Positions 8,153-13,731 of a stretch of DNA of 13,731 nucleotides are shown in pieces. The stretch's first letter is position 1. Every line of letters begins with the position of its first letter. This DNA comes from Flavobacteriales bacterium UBA1937 (lineage in GTDB: Bacteria; Bacteroidota; Bacteroidia; Flavobacteriales; Weeksellaceae): the NCBI GenBank assembly GCA_002337005.1, contig DDFD01000111.1, positions 1 to 13,731 of the forward strand. The letters run 5' to 3'. Below the pieces are notes generated by a model. It did no database searches, was not told where the DNA came from, and was given only the letters and a program-made list of their open reading frames with translations. Made by a program: the position numbers and the translations under genes.

Positions 8153-8185
8153 AAAAAAAATATGCAGCCGAAAAAAGGCTGCATA
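8153..8185 (-). terminator. Intrinsic terminator after purB
   Basis: TATGCAGCC (8161-8169) and GGCTGCATA (8177-8185) form a perfect 9-bp stem with a 7-base loop. On the minus strand the stem is followed directly by eight T (8160-8153). The hairpin starts 3 bases after the purB stop codon, and the T-run ends only 3 bases before the ATG of the next gene at 8149. It is one of the best terminator signals in the window. It should uncouple purB from the downstream genes unless it is read through or regulated. Confidence 0.85.
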
Positions 8186-8188
8186 AAA

Positions 8189-9616
8189 TTATACTTTTAA
8201 ATCTGATTCTAAACCAATTAGATGTTGATATTTTTCCACAATTGGCGAGATTTCATTCTTTACAAATTCTTCAGTCTGAATTGGTGAGAAGCCTATGAAA
8301 TTTTTCGGGTCTAGCACTTCCTGCAATTTCGATTTATCTAACTTCAAGGAATCATCATTCATTATTCTTTCGATTAAATCGTTTTCCTTGCCTTCCATCT
8401 TTACCTTTTTCGAGGCTTCCATAGAATGAACGCGGATAATTTCGTGAATTTCCTGTCGGTCACCACCTGCCTTTACTTCTTCCATAATGATGTATTCTGT
8501 TGCCATGAAAGGAAGTTCCTCCATAATATGCTTATGAATTCTGTTTTCATACACAACAATTCCGTTCATTATATTATTCCAAATCAATAAAATGGCATCT
8601 ACTGCTAAAAACGCTTGCGGAATAGTTAAACGTTTGTTGGCAGAATCATCCAAAGTTCTTTCAAACCATTGTGTAGCTGCCACCATTGCCGAAGAATTTT
8701 GAAGAGAAATTACAAATTTTGCCAATGCAGAAATCCTTTCACTTCGCATAGGATTACGTTTGTAAGCCATGGCAGAGGAACCAATTTGATTTTTTTCAAA
8801 AGGTTCTTCTATTTCCTTAAGGTTTTGTAAAAGTCTTAAATCATTGGTAAATTTATGGGCAGATTGAGCGATATTAGACAGCAAAGCCATCACTTTCGCA
8901 TCAATTTTTCTGTCGTAAGTTTGACCAGAAACGCCAAAAACCTTCTCGAAACCAAATCTTTTAGAAAGTTCTTTATCTAAATGCTTAACCTTGGTATAAT
9001 CACCATCAAAAAGTTCTAAAAAACTTGCAGCAGTTCCTGTAGTTCCTTTTACACCTCTAAATCTTAAGGTTTCTAAGAAAAATTCTAATTCTTCGAAATC
9101 CAAAAGTAAAGATTGCAACCAAAGTGTAGCTCTTTTACCAACGGTAGTTAACTGAGCTGGTTGAAAATGGGTAAAACCCAATGTAGGCAAATCTTTATAT
9201 TGTAGTGCAAAATCAGAAACATTTTTGATAACGTTTACCAATTGTTTTTTCAAAATTTGTAAACCGTCTCTGATTTGAATTAAGTCTGTATTATCTCCTA
9301 CAAAAGCCGAAGTTGCGCCTAAATGAATAATTGGCTTTGCTAAAGGAGCAACATCACCATAAGTGTGAACATGCGCCATCACATCGTGACGGAATTTTTT
9401 TTCGTAGTCTGCAGCTACTTTGTAATCTATATTATCGGCTTGTTCTTTGAGTTGAGAAATTTGCTCCTCCGAAATATCAAGACCAAGGTCTTTTTCTATC
9501 TCTGCAAGGGCAATCCAAAGTTTTCTCCAGGTTTGGAATTTGTTATCTGGCGAGAAATTAAAGAGCATTTCTGCACTGGAATAACGTTCTTCCAATGGAT
9601 TTTTGTAGGAATTCAT
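8189..9616 (-). CDS. purB: Adenylosuccinate lyase (PurB), eukaryote-like type
   Basis: PurB is a cytosolic homotetramer in the fumarase/aspartase superfamily. It splits fumarate from SAICAR (to AICAR) and from adenylosuccinate (to AMP). At 475 residues it has the usual length. Three superfamily regions are visible: IHLGATSAFVGDNTD (97-111), TLGFTHFQPAQLTTVGKRA (145-163), and the signature GSSAMAYKRNPMRSE (279-293), where Ala284 replaces the more usual Pro. The following stretch WFERTLDDSANKR (317-329), ELPFMATEYIIMEEVKAGGDRQEIHE and GKENDLIERI reads strikingly like the animal enzyme (from memory of the human sequence) rather than the B. subtilis or E. coli forms. A strong promoter lies 30 bases upstream and a terminator directly follows, so it can act as its own transcription unit while starting the purine cluster. 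Confidence 0.96.
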   Translation of the reverse strand: MNSYKNPLEERYSSAEMLFNFSPDNKFQTWRKLWIALAEIEKDLGLDISEEQISQLKEQADNIDYKVAADYEKKFRHDVMAHVHTYGDVAPLAKPIIHLGATSAFVGDNTDLIQIRDGLQILKKQLVNVIKNVSDFALQYKDLPTLGFTHFQPAQLTTVGKRATLWLQSLLLDFEELEFFLETLRFRGVKGTTGTAASFLELFDGDYTKVKHLDKELSKRFGFEKVFGVSGQTYDRKIDAKVMALLSNIAQSAHKFTNDLRLLQNLKEIEEPFEKNQIGSSAMAYKRNPMRSERISALAKFVISLQNSSAMVAATQWFERTLDDSANKRLTIPQAFLAVDAILLIWNNIMNGIVVYENRIHKHIMEELPFMATEYIIMEEVKAGGDRQEIHEIIRVHSMEASKKVKMEGKENDLIERIMNDDSLKLDKSKLQEVLDPKNFIGFSPIQTEEFVKNEISPIVEKYQHLIGLESDLKV

Positions 9617-9645
9617 TTTACTTTTTAGATTTACTTTTCAAGATA

Positions 9646-9677
9646 CAAAAGTACAATTTTTTTTGATGAAATTTCAA
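9646..9677 (-). promoter_or_regulatory. Bacteroidota-type promoter of purB
   Basis: On the minus strand the -7 box TACTTTTG (9653-9646) matches TAnnTTTG exactly. A -33 TTG (9677-9675) lies 21 bases upstream, within the spacing described for Flavobacterium. The start of transcription would fall near 9640, giving a leader of about 25 bases before the ATG at 9616. Confidence 0.7.
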
Positions 9678-9721
9678 ATTTTGTTTTCCACATTAGTAGG
9701 TATATATCTAAAAATTAGAAA

Positions 9722-10528
9722 CTACTTTCTTCCTTTAAAATATTTCATTGTATCATAAACACCAAAAATATTATCCATAACCCAATCAAAAATTGGTAAA
9801 GGCAATAAACCTTGAGAAAGTCTTATAAACCAATACGGAAGAGGCATTGCCAATATTTTTCTTTTATTTTCTATAGCTCTTATAATCTTTTCGGCAGTTG
9901 GTTCTGGCTCTAGAATAGGAATTAATTTAGATTTTACTCCATCAAACATACCAGTATTGATGTAAAAAGGCATAATAGTGGTAATGGAAATGTTTTTTTT
10001 GAGTTGTTCCATTTCTAGACGTAAGCTATCACTCCAGCCGTTCACAGCCCATTTTGAAGCAGCATAAACAGCCATTTTAGGATTCGAAATTAAACCTGCC
10101 GAAGAAGCAATGTTACAAATGGCTCCAGAATTTTCTCTCATCATTTCAGGCAAAAACTCTAAAGCAATATGCATCAATGCATTAGAATTAATCAACATTG
10201 TTTTTTGAATATCTAAATGTGTATTTTCGTGGAAATATTTACCTACTACAATTCCCGCATTATTGATTAAAATGTCTATTTTACCAACTTCGGTTCTTAC
10301 TTTTTGGGCGTTAATTTTAATTTCATCTAAGGCAGAAACATCTACTTTATAAGTAGAGATGAAAATTCCGAAATTAGAAAATTCTTCTTTGGTTTTCACT
10401 AAACCTTCTTCATTGATATCCCAAATCACTAAATGAGATATGCCTCTTTCTAAAGACTTTTTAGCCATAATTTTTCCAATTCCGGAAGCGCCACCAGTAA
10501 TTAAAACTTTTTTATTTTTAAAATCCAT
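9722..10528 (-). CDS. Short-chain dehydrogenase/reductase (SDR)
   Basis: This is a 268-residue NAD(P)-dependent oxidoreductase of the classical SDR type. The Rossmann motif TGGASGIG is at 11-18. WDINEE at 36-41, with an Asp at the end of the second strand, hints at NAD preference. NNAG is at 89-92, and the catalytic set includes Ser142, Tyr155 and Lys159 (YAASK). The C-terminal tail (about 228-268) has a hydrophobic stretch PLPYWFIRLSQGLLPLPIFDWV and ends YDTMKYFKGRK. This recalls the SDR16C (retinol dehydrogenase/17-beta-HSD-like) branch, whose members act on lipophilic alcohols at membranes, but the substrate is not provable here. It diverges from the aldehyde dehydrogenase gene across a 151-base gap, which suggests a linked alcohol/aldehyde role. 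I saw no convincing promoter or terminator for it: the short TCTAA/TTAGA palindrome after the stop is weak. Confidence 0.92.
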   Translation of the reverse strand: MDFKNKKVLITGGASGIGKIMAKKSLERGISHLVIWDINEEGLVKTKEEFSNFGIFISTYKVDVSALDEIKINAQKVRTEVGKIDILINNAGIVVGKYFHENTHLDIQKTMLINSNALMHIALEFLPEMMRENSGAICNIASSAGLISNPKMAVYAASKWAVNGWSDSLRLEMEQLKKNISITTIMPFYINTGMFDGVKSKLIPILEPEPTAEKIIRAIENKRKILAMPLPYWFIRLSQGLLPLPIFDWVMDNIFGVYDTMKYFKGRK

Positions 10529-10636
10529 ATCTAATTATTTTTCTTCGTCAAGATACTTCAGAAAAGCATTCGTTTTAAAGAAATTTTTAAAATTTATTAT
10601 TTTTAACATAAAATCTTTTTCTATCTTAAAGAATTA

Positions 10637-10670
10637 TTGCTCTGCGAATATCTACTTTATTTTATCTTTG
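10637..10670 (+). promoter_or_regulatory. Bacteroidota-type promoter of the aldehyde dehydrogenase unit
   Basis: TATCTTTG (10663-10670) is an exact TAnnTTTG -7 box, and TTG at 10637-10639 lies 23 bases upstream as the -33 element, at the long end of the accepted spacing. Transcription would start around 10674-10678. That leaves only a few bases before the ATG at 10680 but about 15 bases before the in-frame ATG at 10692. Confidence 0.6.
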
Positions 10671-10679
10671 TGATAAACA

Positions 10680-12053
10680 ATGGCTAAAGTTATGAATTAC
10701 TCTGAAATTCTTCAAAAACAAAAAATATTCTTCAACTCACAAAAAACTAAAGATTTAACTTTCAGAAAAGTCCAACTCAAAAAGTTAAAACAATTGGTTA
10801 AAAATAACGAAAAACTTCTCTATGAAGCTGTTTATATCGATTTCAAAAAATCTGAGTTTGAGGCTTTCGGTACTGAAATATCATTTATCTATAAAGACAT
10901 TGATTTTTATTTAAAAAACCTTCATTCTCTAGCAAAACCAAAAAAGGTAACCACCAATATCGTAAACCAACTCGGAAGCAGCAAAATTTACCAAGATCCA
11001 TTAGGAAATTGTCTAATTATAGGTGCTTGGAATTATCCTTACCAACTGACTTTAACACCAGTTATTGCCGCTATTGCCGCTGGAAATACTTGTATGATAA
11101 AACCGAGTGAACTGCCTGAAAATACAATGAAAGCCATGGCAAAATTGATTAATGAAAATTTTGACCCAGAATTTCTGTACGTAGTAGAAGGAGGTGTAGA
11201 AGAAACTACCGAGATTCTGAAACTACGTTTTGATAAAATTTTCTTCACGGGAAGTCCAAAAGTTGGTAAAATAGTTTACAAAGCAGCTGCAGAACATCTA
11301 ACACCTGTTACCTTAGAATTGGGTGGGAAATCTCCAGCTTTTATTACAGAAAATGCAGATGTAGAAGTAGCAGCCAGAAGAATTGTTTGGGGTAAATTCA
11401 TTAATGCGGGTCAAACTTGCATAGCGCCAGATTATCTATATATTCACGAAAAAATTAAAGATAAATTTGTAGAAAAACTCATTTCTGAGATTAAAAAAAG
11501 GAACTACCACGAAAATGCTGAACATTATTGCCAAATCATTAACGAAAGAAATTTCGATAGATTAGAGAAAATGATAGACCGAGAAAAACTTATTTTCGGG
11601 GGCGAACTCAATAGAGAAACTCGCTACATCTCTCCTACTGTTTTAGACCATGTAACTTGGGAAGATGCGGTGATGCAAGAAGAGATTTTCGGACCTATTT
11701 TACCTATTTTGACGTATAAAAATCTGTACGAAACCATCCAAAAAATTGCAAACGAAGAGAAACCTCTTTCTGCTTATCTTTTTAGCAATGATAGTGATGA
11801 ACAAAAGATGGTTTTAGAAAATTTCAGTTTCGGTGGAGGATGCATTAATGATACTTTAATGCACATAAGCAATGATAATTTACCTTTTGGCGGTGTAGGA
11901 AATTCTGGAATTGGCAATTACCACGGGAAATTTGGCTTTGATACTTTTTCTCATCAAAAAGCAGTTTTAGACAAGTCTATTTATCTAGAACCAGAGTTGA
12001 AATATCCACCTTATTCTGATGGAAAGTTGAAAATTTTGAAAAAATTGTTGTAA
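10680..12053 (+). CDS. Aldehyde dehydrogenase, class-3-like
   Basis: This NAD(P)-dependent enzyme oxidises an aldehyde to the acid. At 457 residues it is the short form typical of the ALDH3/fatty or coniferyl aldehyde group, without the longer N-terminal arm of classes 1 and 2. Key sites, numbered from the first ATG, are Asn117 in GAWNYP, the cofactor loop FFTGSPKVGK (188-197), general base Glu213 in LELGGKSP, nucleophile Cys247 in NAGQTCIAPDY, EEIFGP (334-339), and PFGGVGNSGIGNYHG (402-416). The tail has no clear membrane helix, unlike mammalian fatty aldehyde dehydrogenase. The start may be the ATG at 10692 (MNYSEILQ), given how close the promoter is to 10680. It leads a tight unit with the next two genes, and its stop overlaps the next ATG by one base. 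The substrate is unknown. Confidence 0.94.
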   Translation: MAKVMNYSEILQKQKIFFNSQKTKDLTFRKVQLKKLKQLVKNNEKLLYEAVYIDFKKSEFEAFGTEISFIYKDIDFYLKNLHSLAKPKKVTTNIVNQLGSSKIYQDPLGNCLIIGAWNYPYQLTLTPVIAAIAAGNTCMIKPSELPENTMKAMAKLINENFDPEFLYVVEGGVEETTEILKLRFDKIFFTGSPKVGKIVYKAAAEHLTPVTLELGGKSPAFITENADVEVAARRIVWGKFINAGQTCIAPDYLYIHEKIKDKFVEKLISEIKKRNYHENAEHYCQIINERNFDRLEKMIDREKLIFGGELNRETRYISPTVLDHVTWEDAVMQEEIFGPILPILTYKNLYETIQKIANEEKPLSAYLFSNDSDEQKMVLENFSFGGGCINDTLMHISNDNLPFGGVGNSGIGNYHGKFGFDTFSHQKAVLDKSIYLEPELKYPPYSDGKLKILKKLL

Positions 12054-12343
12054 TGAAATTTTTAAATATTAAAAATGATTTTTTTAAAAGTGCTTTAAAA
12101 ACGATTTTGTTTTATGCAATTTACCTCAGTTTGGCTTTAATTTTAGAAAAAATATCTCCAAGTGGACCTTGCACGCCTAGTTTTGGAATACTGATGTTGA
12201 TATTTTTGCCAATAGTTACTTTAATTTTATTGATTATTTTTGTAATAAATTATTTTTACAACAATAAAAAGCAGTTGAAAATTAGTATATTAATTCATAT
12301 CCTTATTTTATTGATTTTTTCACTGTATATTTTACTTGGATAA
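12053..12343 (+). CDS. Small three-helix membrane protein, unknown function
   Basis: This 96-residue hydrophobic protein belongs to no family I recognise. Three membrane segments are visible: about 13-32 (ALKTILFYAIYLSLALIL), 45-68 (GILMLIFLPIVTLILLIIFVINYF) and 76-95 (ISILIHILILLIFSLYILL). The loop between the first two contains SPSGPCTPSFG with a single Cys, and a short basic loop NNKKQLK lies between the second and third. Basic residues at the N terminus and in the second loop suggest N-in topology. It starts inside the stop codon of the aldehyde dehydrogenase gene (TAATG), and its own stop directly abuts the ATG of the VanW-domain gene, so all three are probably translated together. A helper or membrane-anchor role for a neighbour is possible but unproven. 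Confidence 0.75.
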   Translation: MKFLNIKNDFFKSALKTILFYAIYLSLALILEKISPSGPCTPSFGILMLIFLPIVTLILLIIFVINYFYNNKKQLKISILIHILILLIFSLYILLG

Positions 12344-13162
12344 ATGTTTGAACTTGAAAAACCTTTACAGAAAAGTAATTTCCGAAGGAAACTTGGGAAA
12401 GAGTTCTTTATTCTGAAAAGAAAATTTGACAATCTAATTTCTAAAGAAAAATTCGCAAAACAATTTCCTGAAAATTTAGAAATAAATCATTCTGTTTTCA
12501 AACATAGTTCTATGATTTTAAGACCGTTGAAAGATGTAGAAATGTATCTTCAATACAACAAAAAGAAAAATTTAGAGTTAGCAATTGAAAAAATTGACAA
12601 TACCATTATTTACCCCAATGAAATTTTTTCTCTCTGGAATTTGGTAGGAAAACCAACTGCCGAAAAAGGATATTTAGAAGGTTTAATTCTTAATCAAGGA
12701 AAAATAGACAAAGGAATTGGCGGCGGTTTGTGCCAACTTGGGAACTTACTTTTCTGGATTTTCGCACATTCTCCACTTTTAATTATAGAAAGACATCGTC
12801 ATTCTTTTGATGTTTTTCCCGATATCAACAGAAAAGTTCCTTTCGGAGCAGGAGCTACTTTATCTTACAATTATATCGATTTCAGAGTAAAAAATAGTAC
12901 AGAAAATACTTTTATGATAAAACTTTGGATTGAAAACGATTATCTTTTTGGTGAAATTTTTTCTTTAGAAAAGATTAATTCAACCTTTAAAATTGAAGAA
13001 AGAAACCATATCATAAAACAGCAATTTTGGGGAGGATATTCTCGTCATAATCAAATTTTCAAAATTGAAACCGATGAATTTGGAAATTCAATGGAAAGCT
13101 TACTAGTTGAAAATCACGCCTTAATGATGTACAATCCTTTTTTGGAAAATAAAAAAAGTTGA
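12344..13162 (+). CDS. VanW-domain protein
   Basis: This 272-residue protein carries the VanW domain (PF04294), named for a gene of unknown role in vanB-type vancomycin clusters. The hallmark is IGGGLCQLGNLLFWIFAHSP (125-144), followed by IIERHRHSFDVFPD (147-160) and FGAGATLSYNYIDFRVKN (167-184). Conserved Cys130, Gln131, His151 and His153 give it the look of an enzyme site, but the biochemical function of the family is not established. There is no signal peptide or membrane segment, and the first 30 residues are basic (KSNFRRKLGKEFFILKRKF). No other van genes are nearby, so vancomycin resistance should not be inferred. It is the last gene of the aldehyde dehydrogenase unit, starting at the base after the membrane-protein stop codon, and a small hairpin overlaps its stop. 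Confidence 0.88.
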   Translation: MFELEKPLQKSNFRRKLGKEFFILKRKFDNLISKEKFAKQFPENLEINHSVFKHSSMILRPLKDVEMYLQYNKKKNLELAIEKIDNTIIYPNEIFSLWNLVGKPTAEKGYLEGLILNQGKIDKGIGGGLCQLGNLLFWIFAHSPLLIIERHRHSFDVFPDINRKVPFGAGATLSYNYIDFRVKNSTENTFMIKLWIENDYLFGEIFSLEKINSTFKIEERNHIIKQQFWGGYSRHNQIFKIETDEFGNSMESLLVENHALMMYNPFLENKKS

Positions 13163-13178
13163 AATCACTTTCAATTTT
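13155..13178. terminator. Bidirectional hairpin between convergent genes
   Basis: AAAGTTGAAA (13155-13164) pairs with TTTCAATTTT (13169-13178) around the loop TCAC: ten pairs including one G-U. On the minus strand it is followed by a run of seven T, and on the plus strand a T-run comes at 13184-13189. It overlaps the stop codon of the VanW gene and lies just past the stop of the thioredoxin-like gene. The stem is AT-rich and therefore weak. Confidence 0.5.
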
Positions 13179-13181
13179 CAA

Positions 13182-13712
13182 TTATTTTTTAGGTTTCCAG
13201 GTTTCGAAAAAAGTTTTCACTTTTTCTAAACTATATCCTTTTCCTTCTTCTAAAACTGATGAATCTTGGGTATGAATTTGTTTTCCGTCTTTATCTAATA
13301 CAATAAAAACCGGATAACCAAACTTTTCACCAGGATTTCCGTATTGCGCAAAAACCTTTTCGTTTTTATTTTTTGGAGAAAAATTCAAATGATAATACAC
13401 GTAATTGTTATCTACCAAATTTTTTAGTTCTGGAGTAGTTTGTACAAAATTATTGAATCTAAGACACCAAATACACCAGTTACCCCCAGCCTGAATCATC
13501 ACATTTTTATGTTCTTTTTTGGCTTTTTTTATCAATTCTGCGATTTTAGCTTCCGCAGTTTCATTATATGGTTTTGGGAGAGCAGCTTTTTCTTCTTCAG
13601 CCTTTTTCTTGGCTTCTAATTTTGCAGCATCTACTTCAGATGTAGTTTGCGCATTAGAAATAACAGGCAAAAACAGTCCCAAAAAAGCTAAATTCAATAA
13701 TATTTGTTTCAT
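13182..13712 (-). CDS. Exported thioredoxin-fold protein with WCIWC motif
   Basis: This 176-residue protein has an N-terminal signal peptide: MKQ, then the hydrophobic LAFLGLFLPV, with cleavage likely after SNA at residue 21. There is no lipobox Cys, so it should be soluble in the periplasm. A charged Ala/Lys/Glu helix (about 28-45) links to the thioredoxin domain. NVMIQAGGNWCIWCLRF (70-86) holds the CxxC pair Cys80 and Cys83, and GYPVFIVLDKDGK (132-144) supplies the cis-Pro (Pro134). The layout fits the Thioredoxin_7/DsbD-gamma-like group of periplasmic thiol-disulfide proteins. It could be a reductase or part of disulfide handling, but the direction of the reaction cannot be read from sequence. 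The start at 13712 gives the signal peptide and is close to the right window edge, so its promoter and upstream neighbour are not visible. Confidence 0.88.
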   Translation of the reverse strand: MKQILLNLAFLGLFLPVISNAQTTSEVDAAKLEAKKKAEEEKAALPKPYNETAEAKIAELIKKAKKEHKNVMIQAGGNWCIWCLRFNNFVQTTPELKNLVDNNYVYYHLNFSPKNKNEKVFAQYGNPGEKFGYPVFIVLDKDGKQIHTQDSSVLEEGKGYSLEKVKTFFETWKPKK

Positions 13713-13731
13713 ATCTTACTTTTTTATTCAT

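Noticed and set aside
9700..9721. Terminator after the SDR gene
   Set aside because: Only a 5-bp AT palindrome with a 3-base loop is present, too weak to call.
10639..10647. GCTCTGCGA shared with the purL-purC hairpin region (3731-3739)
   Set aside because: A single 9-base match without the surrounding palindrome is within chance expectation.
12344..13162. Vancomycin resistance determinant
   Set aside because: Only the VanW domain is present. No VanH/A/X-type ligase, dehydrogenase or dipeptidase genes or VanR/S regulators are nearby, and VanW itself has no proven resistance role.
13713..13731. Possible second minus-strand start at the right edge (ATG at 13731)
   Set aside because: It is out of frame with the signal-peptide ATG at 13712 and opens only a short frame with no recognisable content. 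The upstream gene cannot be judged from 19 bases.

Overview
The window looks like chromosomal DNA of a member of Bacteroidota, most likely Flavobacteriales and plausibly the Chryseobacterium/Cloacibacterium group (family Weeksellaceae). The genus is inference. The support is strongly AT-rich DNA, absence of obvious Shine-Dalgarno sites, two promoters matching the Bacteroidota pattern TTG-N21/23-TAnnTTTG, and the protein families present (PF13568-type outer-membrane barrels ending in aromatic residues, large single-chain PurL).

Layout. Positions 1-1333 (+) hold two tandem paralogous outer-membrane beta-barrel genes. The first is cut at its 5' end by the window edge, and each is followed by a hairpin terminator. 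Positions 1403-9616 (-) hold a purine biosynthesis cluster, read in the order purB, an unrecognised 205-residue gene, purL, purC, purF. PurF makes phosphoribosylamine (step 1). PurL makes FGAM. PurC makes SAICAR. PurB releases fumarate from SAICAR and from adenylosuccinate. purD, purM, purN, purE/K and purH are not in the window. A clear promoter lies before purB, a strong terminator-like hairpin lies between purB and the unknown gene, and the purL-purC spacer is filled with consecutive small hairpins.

Positions 9722-10528 (-) hold a short-chain dehydrogenase. It diverges from a (+) unit at 10680-13162 encoding a class-3-like aldehyde dehydrogenase, a 96-residue three-helix membrane protein and a VanW-domain protein. 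These three (+) genes are packed with a 1-base overlap and then zero spacing, so they are probably co-translated. The dehydrogenase/aldehyde dehydrogenase pair suggests alcohol-aldehyde-acid conversion, possibly of lipid or fatty aldehydes (inference). A small bidirectional hairpin separates the unit from a convergent exported thioredoxin-fold protein with a WCIWC motif (13182-13712).

Most of the window is ordinary core metabolism. I found no CRISPR array, transposon, tRNA or rRNA, and no convincing new multi-gene system. The points most worth a second look are the nuclease-like orphan inside the purine cluster, the terminator that runs into its start codon, the hairpin array before purC, and the tight aldehyde dehydrogenase/membrane/VanW unit.
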